From positions 1 to 37,132 of the forward strand of contig CANJIM010000032.1 in NCBI GenBank assembly GCA_947474495.1: a stretch of 37,132 nucleotides of DNA, written 5' to 3'. Position 1 is the first letter of the stretch. Each line of letters starts with the position of its first letter. Below are positions 18,417 to 25,901 of this stretch, piece by piece. This stretch comes from Rhodospirillaceae bacterium. Lineage in GTDB: Bacteria; Pseudomonadota; Alphaproteobacteria; SMXQ01. The translations under genes were made by a program, and so were the position numbers. Under the pieces are notes generated by a model. The model did not search any database, was not told the DNA's origin, and worked only from the letters and a program-made list of their open reading frames with translations.

Positions 18417-18473
18417 CGACCTAAAAAATACCGCCACCGAATCCGAGCGCGTCATGCCTCTGGCGCAGGCAAA

Positions 18474-18501
18474 GAAAAACCGCCAACACGGTTGGCGGTT
18501 T
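18474..18501 (-). terminator. Rho-independent terminator behind the Q/N-rich protein gene
   Basis: The arms AAACCGCCAAC (18477-18487) and GTTGGCGGTTT (18491-18501) form an 11-bp perfect stem with a 3-base loop. On the minus strand the stem is followed by a T-rich run (TTCTTT), so it ends transcription coming from 18587 and insulates the cytochrome-like gene. Confidence 0.85.
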
Positions 18502-18586
18502 AGGTGAGCTACCGGAGATTTATCGTCTTGGTGACAGTCGGCGGCTCGAATCCTTCAGGCCGTCGCCGCCGCTGGTGCCAAAACCC

Positions 18587-18790
18587 TTAGCGCTTCGGTT
18601 CTTGACCGGGCTGCTGAGTCTTGTTCGCCTGCTGATCCTGCTGGCGGTCTGCCTGCTTGTTCGAATCCTGCTTGTTCGGATCCTGCTGGTTCTGCTGCTG
18701 CGGCTTCTGCTGCTGCTGACCCGGCTGCTGGTTCGGATTCTGCTGACCCTGCTGCTGGGGCTTCTGGCTAGAATGCTTTTCGTCGGCCAT
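18587..18790 (-). CDS. Small Q/N/P/K-rich disordered protein, predicted general-stress gene
   Basis: A 67-residue protein starting MADEKHSSQKPQQQ, almost entirely Gln, Asn, Pro, Lys and Asp, with no hydrophobic core, signal peptide or cysteine; it is expected to be intrinsically disordered. I recognise no family. The start at 18790 is chosen because AGGAGAG lies just upstream on the minus strand, and the longer frame (to 18838) would begin before that site at the predicted transcription start. A GGAAC-N17-GTT promoter of the EcfG general-stress type lies 57 bases before the start, and a strong terminator follows. The setting suggests a stress-induced protein; its role is unknown. Confidence 0.7.
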   Translation of the reverse strand: MADEKHSSQKPQQQGQQNPNQQPGQQQQKPQQQNQQDPNKQDSNKQADRQQDQQANKTQQPGQEPKR

Positions 18791-18846
18791 GATGCTCTCC
18801 TGAATTTCGCGTGAACATGCGAAGCGGCTGCCTCGCATATGATGTT

Positions 18847-18871
18847 AACGCGAGGTCTTTGGCGCCGTTCC
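18847..18871 (-). promoter_or_regulatory. EcfG-type general stress promoter for the Q/N-rich protein gene
   Basis: On the minus strand, GGAAC at 18871-18867 (-35) and CGTT at 18850-18847 (-10) give GGAAC-N17-GTT, a perfect match to the alphaproteobacterial EcfG consensus. Transcription would start near 18839, about 50 bases before the ATG at 18790. Confidence 0.75.
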
Positions 18872-18912
18872 GACGGAACCGTCTGTTCCGCAGGAACCTA
18901 TCGCGAGCGTGA

Positions 18913-18990
18913 TCAGAGCACGTTGAATAGATAGAGCAGGATGATGATGGGGATCGGAATGCCGAGAACCCAGAGCAAAATGCCGCGCAT
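18913..18990 (-). CDS. 25-residue membrane peptide, predicted general-stress gene
   Basis: This short frame encodes a peptide beginning MRGILLWVLGIPIPII and ending in Val-Leu, almost wholly hydrophobic with a G-I-P-I-P kink in the middle, so one membrane span or a re-entrant helix is expected. A perfect AAGGAG ribosome-binding site lies 6 bases before the ATG, and an EcfG-type promoter lies 32 bases before it. Similar very short I-P-I-P-I peptides occur in Rhizobiales to my knowledge, usually unannotated or hypothetical. It lies between two other small genes on the same strand. Function unknown. Confidence 0.7.
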   Translation of the reverse strand: MRGILLWVLGIPIPIIILLYLFNVL

Positions 18991-19021
18991 GATCGTCTCC
19001 TTGCGTTGATATCGTCGAAAT

Positions 19022-19046
19022 AACGCAAAGTGACGGTCTAGGTTCC
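19022..19046 (-). promoter_or_regulatory. EcfG-type general stress promoter for the 25-residue membrane peptide gene
   Basis: On the minus strand, GGAAC at 19046-19042 and CGTT at 19025-19022 give GGAAC-N17-GTT, with the same spacing as the promoter at 18847-18871. The predicted transcription start near 19014 leaves a leader of about 24 bases with the AAGGAG site. Confidence 0.75.
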
Positions 19047-19080
19047 GCGTCCTAGGACGGGATCCTTCAGCAGTTGGCCT

Positions 19081-19350
19081 TCAGCGGTTAGGGCCGCGGT
19101 CTTTGAGCTGCCAGACAAAAAAGCCGGCAACCGCCAGCGGCACAATCAGAACGAATGCCTGAAAGGGCATGCTCGGCCATACCGAATAGAGCTTCAACAG
19201 CAGCAGCAATAAGCCAAGCGTGATGGCGAGCACCACCAGAGCGCCGAACAGGGCATAGCCCCGCGTTTTGCCGGCCTTATTCAAGACCATGCCGACGGCG
19301 GCGGCGGGCAGCAATGTGGACAGCAAGATGATGAGGAGTTCCGGCGACAT
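19081..19350 (-). CDS. Small membrane protein of unknown function (89 residues)
   Basis: An 89-residue protein with three hydrophobic stretches: 5-22 (LLIILLSTLLPAAAVGMV), 32-54 and 61-80, with a short basic loop NKAGKTRG between the first two and a charged tail. No family was recognised. No strong ribosome-binding site is visible before the ATG at 19350. It lies upstream of the two EcfG-promoted small genes on the same strand, but I could not find an EcfG site in front of it. Uninterrupted coding with membrane-protein character supports a real gene. Confidence 0.6.
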   Translation of the reverse strand: MSPELLIILLSTLLPAAAVGMVLNKAGKTRGYALFGALVVLAITLGLLLLLLKLYSVWPSMPFQAFVLIVPLAVAGFFVWQLKDRGPNR

Positions 19351-19452
19351 AGAAGGGGCGCTTCTGTAAAGATGTTGGGAACGCGGCGGGACTTTACCCG
19401 CCGCCGCTATCCGCCGTCCACATGCGATCTCGCAGGCTTGCGCGGGAGCCGT

Positions 19453-21390
19453 TTAGTCTTTGGCGCGATTCTCGATCAAATCCTTCACGACGCTAGGGTC
19501 GGCCAGCGTCGAGACGTCGCCGAGGTTGTCGTATTCGTTGGCGGCAATCTTGCGCAGGATGCGGCGCATGATTTTGCCCGAACGGGTTTTCGGCAGGCCC
19601 GGCGCCCATTGGATGATGTCGGGTGTGGCGATCGGTCCGATCTCCTTGCGCACCCACATCACCAGTTCTTTGCGCAGGGCCTCGTCCGCCGTCACGCCGA
19701 CATTGAGCGTGACATAGGCGTAGATGCCCTGGCCTTTGATGTCATGCGGAAAGCCGACGACGGCGGCTTCCGCCACGCCGGGATGCGCGACGAGGGCGCT
19801 TTCCACCTCGGCGGTGCCGAGGCGATGGCCCGAAACATTCAGCACGTCGTCGACGCGTCCGGTGATCCAGTAATAGCCGTCTTCATCGCGCCGGCAGCCG
19901 TCGCCGGTGAAATACTTGCCGGGGAAGGTGGTGAAGTAGGCTTCGATGAACCGCTTGTGGTCGCCATAGAGAGTGCGCATTTGGCCCGGCCAGCTATCCA
20001 AGATGCACAGATTGCCCTCGACCGCCCCGGCGAGCGGCTGACCCTCGCCATCGACGATTTCCGGCTTGATGCCGAAGAACGGCCGCGTCGCCGATCCGGG
20101 CTTGAGCGCCGTCGCGCCGGGCAGCGGCGTGATGAGATGGCCGCCGGTTTCGGTTTGCCACCATGTATCGACGATCGGGCAGCGCTCGTCGCCGACGACG
20201 CGGTGATACCACAGCCAGGCTTCCGGATTGATCGGCTCGCCGACACTGCCGAGGATGCGCAAGGAGGCGCGGCTCGTCTTCTTCACGGGCCCGTCGCCTT
20301 CGCGCATCAGGGCGCGGATCGCCGTCGGCGCGGTATAGAAGCTGTTGACCTTGTGCTTGTCGATGACTCGCCAGAAGCGCGAGGTATCCGGATAGTTCGG
20401 CACGCCTTCGAACATGAGTGTGGTCGCGCCGTTGGCGAGCGGACCGTAGAGGATGTAACTGTGCCCCGTCACCCAGCCGACGTCGGCGGTGCACCAGTAA
20501 ACCTCGCCGTCGTGATAATCGAACACATATTGGTGCGTCATGGCGGCAAAGACCATGTAGCCGCCGGTGGTGTGCAGCACGCCCTTTGGTTTGCCGGTCG
20601 AGCCCGAGGTGTAGAGGATAAAGAGAGGATCTTCGGCAGTCATCTCGGTCGGCGGGCAGTCCTCGGACGCCTTGGCCATCGCCATGTGGTACCAGACGTC
20701 GCGGCCTTCGACCCAGCCGATGTCGCCGCCGGTGCGCTTGACGACCAGCACGGTCTTGACGTCCGGGCATTTGGTCAGAGCTTCATCGCTGTTGGCCTTC
20801 AGCGGAATTTTCTTACCGCCGCGCACGCCTTCGTCGGCGGTGATGATGAAGCGCGAATCGCAATCTTGAATGCGGCCGGCCAGGCTGTCGGGCGAGAAGC
20901 CGCCGAACACCACGGAATGCACCGCGCCGATGCGGGCGCAGGCGAGCATGGCGTAAGCCGCTTCGGGAATCATCGGCATGTAGATGGTGACGCGGTCGCC
21001 CTTCTGGACGCCATGCGCCTTCATCACGTTGGCGAGCTTGCACACTTGGCGGTGCAGCTCGCGGTAGGTGATGTGGGCGTCTTCCTTCGGATCGTCGCCT
21101 TCCCAGATGATGGCCGTCTGATCGCCGCGCGCGGCAAGATGGCGGTCGAGGCAATTGGCGGAGGCGTTGAGCGTGCCGTCCTCGTACCACTTGATGCTGA
21201 CGTCGCCTTTGAAAGTCGTGTTCTTGACCTTGCTGTAAGGCTTGATCCAATCGAGGCGTTTGCCCTGTTCGCCCCAAAACTTGTCCGGGTTTTGGATCGA
21301 CTCGGCATACATCGTCTCGTAGGTCTTGGCGTCGATCCAAGCGGACTTGGCCAAGGCTGACGGCACCGGAAAAATCTGCGGACTGGACAT
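19453..21390 (-). CDS. acsA: Acetyl-CoA synthetase
   Basis: A 645-residue cytoplasmic enzyme of the ANL superfamily that activates acetate with ATP and CoA through acetyl-AMP. Motifs seen are [11 protein letters not shown] (ATP-binding P-loop-like), [30 protein letters not shown] with the hinge [13 protein letters not shown], and the C-terminal [12 protein letters not shown]606 in the last motif is the conserved catalytic lysine that is acetylated in this family. The start at 21390 gives the usual length, and the ORF upstream of it is not conserved-looking. The same-strand neighbours are the Rieske, EVE and YciI genes. Confidence 0.97.
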   Translation of the reverse strand: MSSPQIFPVPSALAKSAWIDAKTYETMYAESIQNPDKFWGEQGKRLDWIKPYSKVKNTTFKGDVSIKWYEDGTLNASANCLDRHLAARGDQTAIIWEGDDPKEDAHITYRELHRQVCKLANVMKAHGVQKGDRVTIYMPMIPEAAYAMLACARIGAVHSVVFGGFSPDSLAGRIQDCDSRFIITADEGVRGGKKIPLKANSDEALTKCPDVKTVLVVKRTGGDIGWVEGRDVWYHMAMAKASEDCPPTEMTAEDPLFILYTSGSTGKPKGVLHTTGGYMVFAAMTHQYVFDYHDGEVYWCTADVGWVTGHSYILYGPLANGATTLMFEGVPNYPDTSRFWRVIDKHKVNSFYTAPTAIRALMREGDGPVKKTSRASLRILGSVGEPINPEAWLWYHRVVGDERCPIVDTWWQTETGGHLITPLPGATALKPGSATRPFFGIKPEIVDGEGQPLAGAVEGNLCILDSWPGQMRTLYGDHKRFIEAYFTTFPGKYFTGDGCRRDEDGYYWITGRVDDVLNVSGHRLGTAEVESALVAHPGVAEAAVVGFPHDIKGQGIYAYVTLNVGVTADEALRKELVMWVRKEIGPIATPDIIQWAPGLPKTRSGKIMRRILRKIAANEYDNLGDVSTLADPSVVKDLIENRAKD

Positions 21391-21532
21391 CGCGAGGCTC
21401 CCTGGCCGGCGGCCTGGATCGGCCGCCTGGCGTTCTTTGTCCTGGATTATGGGCGAAAGCGCGCCCGCGAAACAAGCGGCGCCGCGCAATTGCGAGCGCG
21501 CCGCGTTACCAGCGGGTGACGAGCCTTAAAGC

Positions 21533-21925
21533 TTAATCGGCCAGGAAAATGACGCCGTTTTCGACGCGCAACGCTACCTGTTCCAAGGCTTGGCCGGGGC
21601 AGGGGCCGCCCAGGCAGCTGCCGTCGCGCTTGTCGAAAGTGGCAGCATGGACGACGCAGAGAATCCGCGTCTTGTCGTAATTGAGAAAGACGTGCGGCTT
21701 CCAGTTGAGCGGTACGAAACGGTGCGGACAGACATTCACGTAGCCAAAGGCCTCGTCGCCCTCGCGGATGACTAAAATCTCTTCGCTCTCTTCGCCGCGC
21801 TGCATGATGAAGGCGCGGCTGTCCGGATCGGCCATCTCGTCGAGCCGGCACATGGCGTCGCCGGGCTTCACCGTCAGCACCGGCGGCGGGCCGTCGGGCG
21901 TGTGCGTGTCGGGGTGATCGACCAC
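21533..21925 (-). CDS. Small Rieske-type [2Fe-2S] protein
   Basis: A 130-residue protein with a Rieske iron-sulfur centre: box 1 is CPHR (C66, H68) and box 2 is CVVH (C90, H93), with the expected C-x-H and C-x-x-H pattern. Two further cysteines, C104 and C109 in GSCLGGPCPGQAL, follow box 2 in the usual GxCxxGPCPG loop. No signal peptide or membrane segment is present, so it resembles soluble Rieske ferredoxins or ferredoxin components of dioxygenases. No oxygenase gene is adjacent. The stop lies 142 bases before acsA and the start lies 8 bases behind the EVE gene, implying co-transcription. Confidence 0.88.
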   Translation of the reverse strand: MVDHPDTHTPDGPPPVLTVKPGDAMCRLDEMADPDSRAFIMQRGEESEEILVIREGDEAFGYVNVCPHRFVPLNWKPHVFLNYDKTRILCVVHAATFDKRDGSCLGGPCPGQALEQVALRVENGVIFLAD

Positions 21926-21933
21926 AGTGCGCC

Positions 21934-22347
21934 CTAAGCCTTATAGCCGCCGAGGCCGCAGATGATCTTCCACGAGGCGGCGTCGATCGGCATGACCGAC
22001 AGGCGAGACTGGCGGATCAAGGCGAGTTCCTGCAGGCGCGGATCGGCTTTGACCTGATCGAGCGTCACCGGCTTGGGAAAGGGCTTGAGCGCCTTGATCT
22101 CGACCATGCCGAACCGCGCCGTCTCGTCACTCGGATCCGGATGATGCAGCTTCGAGACCTCGACGACGCCGACGACACTCTTCTCGCTCACGGAGTGATA
22201 GAAGAATCCGAGATCGCCGAGCTTCATGGCCTTCATGTTGTTGTTGGCCTGGTAGTTGCGCACGCCGCTCCAACCGGTGCGCTTATCCTTGACCAGCTTA
22301 TCCCACGAATAGGCTTCGGGCTCCGACTTGAACAGCCAGTAGGCCAT
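21934..22347 (-). CDS. EVE-domain protein
   Basis: A 137-residue single-domain protein. It opens AYWLFKSEPEAYSWDKL and continues TGWSGVRNYQANNNMKAMKLGDLGFFYHS, the family signature of EVE domains, which belong to the PUA-like fold and read modified bases in nucleic acids. Its ligand is unknown. It starts 3 bases after the YciI-like gene and ends 8 bases before the Rieske gene, so these three are probably one operon. Confidence 0.9.
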   Translation of the reverse strand: MAYWLFKSEPEAYSWDKLVKDKRTGWSGVRNYQANNNMKAMKLGDLGFFYHSVSEKSVVGVVEVSKLHHPDPSDETARFGMVEIKALKPFPKPVTLDQVKADPRLQELALIRQSRLSVMPIDAASWKIICGLGGYKA

Positions 22348-22350
22348 CGC

Positions 22351-22650
22351 TCACTTCCCCGCGGCGGCCGGATAGAAGGTTATCAGCTTCCACGGCGTGA
22401 TGGTGCGGCTGGCGAATAAGCCGCCCTTGTAATAGGGATCGCCATTGGAAAAAGCCTCGGCGGCGGCGCGGTCGGGCGCCTCAAGAATGATCACGGTGCC
22501 GGTCATGGCGACGCCGTCGTCTGCCAGGGTCGGGCCGGCGACGAACACCTTCTCTTCGTGATCGTGAATATATTCGATATGCGTCGGACGGATCTGCATC
22601 CGCAGATCGAGGCTGTTCGGTTTATCAGCGCACTGGATCATAAACAACAT
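22351..22650 (-). CDS. YciI-family protein
   Basis: A 99-residue protein of the YciI/YCII superfamily (dimeric ferredoxin-like fold). It starts MLFMIQCADKPNSLDLR and contains HIEYIHDHEEKVFVAGPTL, with the family His-Asp pair and the G-P turn. A late DPYYKGGLFASRTITPWKL segment is typical. Its reaction is not established in most bacteria. The start at 22650 has AGAGGAA upstream; the longer frame to 22725 would read through a perfect inverted repeat and is rejected. The gene leads the EVE-Rieske series. Confidence 0.88.
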   Translation of the reverse strand: MLFMIQCADKPNSLDLRMQIRPTHIEYIHDHEEKVFVAGPTLADDGVAMTGTVIILEAPDRAAAEAFSNGDPYYKGGLFASRTITPWKLITFYPAAAGK

Positions 22651-22667
22651 GGGGCGGGTTCCTCTAA

Positions 22668-22699
22668 ATTGGGCGCTGCAATGTAACCGAGCGCCCAAT
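22668..22699 (-). repeat. 10-bp perfect inverted repeat in the YciI-gene leader
   Basis: ATTGGGCGCT (22668-22677) and AGCGCCCAAT (22690-22699) are perfect inverted copies separated by 12 bases. The repeat ends next to the AGAGGAA ribosome-binding site of the YciI-like gene. It may be an operator for a dimeric repressor or an mRNA hairpin beside the ribosome-binding site. Confidence 0.65.
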
Positions 22700-22727
22700 C
22701 CTTGCCAACATGGCCTTGCCAACACGG
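22700..22727. repeat. Tandem 14-bp direct repeat
   Basis: CCTTGCCAACATGG and CCTTGCCAACACGG follow one another directly with a single mismatch. The pair adjoins the inverted repeat, in the gap between the divergent YciI-like and OpgC-like genes. Confidence 0.6.
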
Positions 22728-22835
22728 CCCTGCGCCATCTAGGTGACCGGAATCGGGCCGCCGACTTGCCAAGTGGGGGCCTCGGGTGCAGAGTCGCCGC
22801 GATTATCCATTGACGATTGACGGCGCTGCCTCACG

Positions 22836-24119
22836 ATGACGATGCCGGATTCCAGCGCTTCGCTTCCCGCCGCCGCATCCGCGAGCGCGCCGTCGACGAA
22901 GCTGCACGCCGTCGCCCCGACGGCCCTCCCTCCCGGCGTCCGCGACCTGCGCCTCGATTTCTTTCGTGGCCTGGCGCTGCTCTGCATTTTCATCGACCAT
23001 ATCCCGGGCAATCGCATCGCCGATTACACTATTCGCGTGGTCGGCCTCAGCGACGCATCCGAACTGTTCATCTTCATCTCGGGCTATGCGGCGGGCCTCG
23101 TCTACATGTCGGCTGTCGCGCGCGAAGGATTTCTATTTTCCAGCCTGCGCGTCTGGCGCCGCGTCTGGCAGCTTTATGTCGCACACCTGTTCCTCTTCGT
23201 GATCTTCACTGCCGAGGTCGCCTGGACGTCGATGAAATTCGACAACCCGATGTATGTCGAGGAAATGAACATCGCGAGCTTCTTGAGCGAGCCGCATATC
23301 GCGATTCTCGAAGCGCTGCTGCTCAAGTTCAAGCCGGTCTATATGGATATCCTGCCGCTCTATATCGTGTTGTTGGTGTTCTTCCCGTTCGCGCTCTGGC
23401 TCATTCGTCAAAGCCGTTTGCTGGCGCTCGGCCTGTCGATCGCGCTCTACGCCACGGCGCGCATCTATCATCTCAACCTGCCGGCCTATCCGGAAGACGC
23501 CGAATGGTATTTCAACCCGCTGGCCTGGCAGCTCTTGTTCGTGATCGGCGCGATCCTCGGCGCGTCTACGCGCACGTTCGCCAATTCCGGCATGGACTTT
23601 CCGGTGCCACGCAACCGCTGGCTGCTCGGCGCCGCCATCGCCTATGCGCTGTTCGGCTTCGGCATGCAGTTCCTGTGGGAGCATGACCTGATCAGTCGGG
23701 TCTTCCCGCATGGCTCGGAAGCCTTCATTTTTCCCACCGACAAAACCAACTTGTCGGGCTGGCGTCTCAGCAATCTTCTGGCGCTTGCCTATATCACCGC
23801 TTATTTCCTGCGCGCCGACAGTCCAATGCTGCGCTGGCGGGTGTTCCACCCTTTGATCATGTGCGGCCAGCACTCGCTGAACATTTTCTGCCTCGGCGTG
23901 TTCCTGTCCTTCGCTGGCTTGATCGTGCTGGTCGAATTCAGCGATTCGCTGGCCTACCAATTGCTAGTGAACGGAACCGGCATCGCTATCATGATCGGCG
24001 CGGCGGCTTTGCTCGCTTGGTACCGCGCCAAGGAGCGCATGCCGCGCAAGCCGGCCGAAGGTCCGGCGGGCGGCGCCAATGTGAAATCGACGGCTCTCGG
24101 GGGAGGCTCTGCCGAATGA
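22836..24119 (+). CDS. OpgC-like membrane acyltransferase
   Basis: A 427-residue integral membrane protein of the OpgC family, related to acyltransferase-3. In enterobacteria OpgC adds succinyl groups to osmoregulated periplasmic glucans. The N-terminal DLRLDFFRGLALLCIFIDH and the following DASELFIFISGYAAG are the family signatures (R-x-D-x-x-R-G and S-E-x-F-x-F-x-S-G). About ten transmembrane segments follow, ending with an Ala/Gly-rich cytoplasmic tail. The ATG at 22836 is preferred for a complete signature region, with a Ser/Ala-rich N-terminal extension. Its stop overlaps the next gene by ATGA. No opgG or opgH lies in the window, so the glycan substrate is unknown. Confidence 0.87.
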   Translation: MTMPDSSASLPAAASASAPSTKLHAVAPTALPPGVRDLRLDFFRGLALLCIFIDHIPGNRIADYTIRVVGLSDASELFIFISGYAAGLVYMSAVAREGFLFSSLRVWRRVWQLYVAHLFLFVIFTAEVAWTSMKFDNPMYVEEMNIASFLSEPHIAILEALLLKFKPVYMDILPLYIVLLVFFPFALWLIRQSRLLALGLSIALYATARIYHLNLPAYPEDAEWYFNPLAWQLLFVIGAILGASTRTFANSGMDFPVPRNRWLLGAAIAYALFGFGMQFLWEHDLISRVFPHGSEAFIFPTDKTNLSGWRLSNLLALAYITAYFLRADSPMLRWRVFHPLIMCGQHSLNIFCLGVFLSFAGLIVLVEFSDSLAYQLLVNGTGIAIMIGAAALLAWYRAKERMPRKPAEGPAGGANVKSTALGGGSAE

Positions 24120-24904
24120 CCATTTTCCATTTTTCGCGGCGTGGATCGCTGGGGTGGCGAACCGCCGTTATGACGGTTCTGCTGATGGCGGCGTTCAGTC
24201 CTGGCGCTGACGCCGCCGAAGCGACGCCGCCGCAGGATCTGGCACAATTCTGCGCCGTGCCCGAGACCGTTCTTCCGAATGGCTTCCTCAAGCACGCGCG
24301 CGACGCCTATCGCGCCGGCAAACCGCTCCGCATCGTCGCCTTTGGCACCTCGTCGAGCGCCGGTACGGGCGCCGCGAGCCGCGCCGACGCCTATCCGGCT
24401 CGCCTGCAAGCGGACTTACAGGAGCGTTTTACCCTTCCCGCCGAGGTCATCAACAAGAGCGTCGGCGGCCAATCGGCCCGCCAGATGACGTCCCGCCTGG
24501 AAGACGATGTCGTCAGCCTGGAGCCCAGCCTGGTGATCTGGCAGACCGGCACGGTCGATTCGGTCGGCAACCTCCAGCTCGAGGATTTCGGCCGGGCACT
24601 TTCTCAAGGCATTGAAATGCTTGAGAAAGAGGGAATCGACGTGATTTTGATGAATATGCAATACTCGCGGCGCGTAGAATTGCTGGTAAATTATAGTCCC
24701 TATGTCGACATGATGAACGCGGTTGCCACCCAGTCGGGCGCGGCTCTCTTCGACAGGATCGAGATGATGCGTCACTGGGCGAGCAGCGGGCGCCTCGACT
24801 TCGACAATATGCCGCGTGCCGAACGTGCCAGCCGTGCCGCCAAGCTCCATGAGTGCATCGCCTTGCAGTTGGCCGATATGATCGAGAAAGCCGTTCGCCG
24901 CTAA
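24116..24904 (+). CDS. SGNH-like periplasmic protein, apparently lacking catalytic Asn and His
   Basis: A 262-residue exported protein with an N-terminal signal sequence (hydrophobic VMTVLLMAAF, cleavage near ADAAE). It is a paralogue of the gene 80 bases downstream. The block I region is FGTSSSAGTG, keeping the nucleophile position (S79), and DAYPARLQADL and NKSVGGQSARQM (block II) are kept. Block III reads IWQTGTVDS where the paralogue has IWQVGTNDS, so the oxyanion-hole Asn is Val147. The C-terminal DxxH motif has no counterpart; the aligned positions read Glu and Ser. An active esterase is therefore doubtful, and a glycan-binding or partner role for the OpgC protein is possible. The start overlaps the OpgC stop (ATGA). 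Confidence 0.8.
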   Translation: MTIFHFSRRGSLGWRTAVMTVLLMAAFSPGADAAEATPPQDLAQFCAVPETVLPNGFLKHARDAYRAGKPLRIVAFGTSSSAGTGAASRADAYPARLQADLQERFTLPAEVINKSVGGQSARQMTSRLEDDVVSLEPSLVIWQTGTVDSVGNLQLEDFGRALSQGIEMLEKEGIDVILMNMQYSRRVELLVNYSPYVDMMNAVATQSGAALFDRIEMMRHWASSGRLDFDNMPRAERASRAAKLHECIALQLADMIEKAVRR

Positions 24905-24983
24905 CACCGCGACCAGTAATCCGGGCATAGATCAACCGCAGTCGCCACCGCGTAACGTTGGATCAGTCAGGTTATCGCAGCCC

Positions 24984-25901
24984 GTGTCGCGCCTATCTCA
25001 ATCGCTTTCGACAGCCATCTTTCTGGCCGCCGCTTTCGGCGTTTGCGCCTTCGCGCAGGCGGCCGATGTGGCGACGAAATCTCTTGAGCAAAAAACGCAT
25101 CCGCAAAAAACGGGCGAGCAAAAATCCGGCGAACATAAAATAACTGCGCGTTTTGATACGTCGCGCTGCAATGTTCCCGATTCGCTGGTGACGCAAGATC
25201 AGTCTCTGCCGCATGTCGGCTTCAAGCTGCGCAACGATCTACCGATCAAGATCATCGCGATCGGCTCGTCCTCGACGCAGGGTCACGGCGCGTCCAGCCC
25301 GAGCCATGCTTATCCTGCGCGGCTCGCGGTCGAACTTTCAGAGCTTTGGCCGCGCGCGCAACTGACCGTGATCAACCGCGGTGTCGGCGGCGATCGCACG
25401 GCGCAGATGATGGCCCGCTTCGAGCGTGACGTGCTGGCCGAAAAGCCCGACCTGGTCATCTGGCAGGTCGGCACCAATGACAGCCTTGCTGGCGACACTA
25501 TTGATTCGATGCGCGAGCTGATCCTCGAAGGCATCGACACCTTGGAGATGGCCGGCATCGATGTCATTCTCATGTCGCCGCAATATGCGCCGCGTTTCAA
25601 CGAGCGCGACGATCATCTGCTGCGTGTCGAGGCGGTGCGCGGCACCGCGCACGAAAAGCATGTCGGGGTGTTTCGCCGTTTCGAGATCATGCAGAACTGG
25701 GTCGCGCGCGACAACATGAGCGTTGCGATGATGATCTCGAAAGATGGCCTGCACATGAACGATCTGAGCTATGGCTGCACGGCGCAGCTTTTGGCGCGAC
25801 AGATCGCGGCGGCGAGCAGCGTCATACCCAGCGCGGTGCAGGCGATTGCGCCGCAAGCCACGCCAAGCGCGGCGGCTATCGGCCCGAATACTCTGCGGTA
25901 A
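24984..25901 (+). CDS. SGNH/GDSL-family periplasmic hydrolase
   Basis: A 305-residue exported hydrolase. The signal peptide (SLSTAIFLAAAFGVCAFAQA) is followed by a Lys/Gln-rich linker with loose EQK/PQK repeats (about 35-52). The SGNH fold shows block I IAIGSSSTQGHG (S96), block II GVGGDRTAQM, block III QVGTNDS (N165), and the catalytic dyad in DGLHMND (D254, H257). Members remove or transfer acyl groups on carbohydrates. The start is GTG at 24984; a weak AGG lies upstream. The gene is in line with the OpgC-like and first SGNH genes, and its 3' end overlaps convergent gpsA by 26 bases. The three may form an acylation-deacylation unit for periplasmic or surface glycan. Confidence 0.82.
   Translation: MSRLSQSLSTAIFLAAAFGVCAFAQAADVATKSLEQKTHPQKTGEQKSGEHKITARFDTSRCNVPDSLVTQDQSLPHVGFKLRNDLPIKIIAIGSSSTQGHGASSPSHAYPARLAVELSELWPRAQLTVINRGVGGDRTAQMMARFERDVLAEKPDLVIWQVGTNDSLAGDTIDSMRELILEGIDTLEMAGIDVILMSPQYAPRFNERDDHLLRVEAVRGTAHEKHVGVFRRFEIMQNWVARDNMSVAMMISKDGLHMNDLSYGCTAQLLARQIAAASSVIPSAVQAIAPQATPSAAAIGPNTLR

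Noticed and set aside
19383-19404. GC-rich hairpin (GCGGCGGG/CCCGCCGC) downstream of acsA as a terminator
   Set aside because: The stem is perfect, but no T-run follows in the direction of acsA transcription, so I do not call it a terminator.
19372-21360. A 662-codon open frame antisense to acsA
   Set aside because: Long antisense frames are expected in high-GC genes with strong third-position bias. The minus-strand frame has all acetyl-CoA synthetase motifs, and the antisense product shows no family features.
21408-21427. Hairpin GGCGGCC/GGCCGCC in the acsA leader as a riboswitch or attenuator
   Set aside because: Short, pure-GC stems are frequent here, and nothing else in the leader suggests a conserved RNA.
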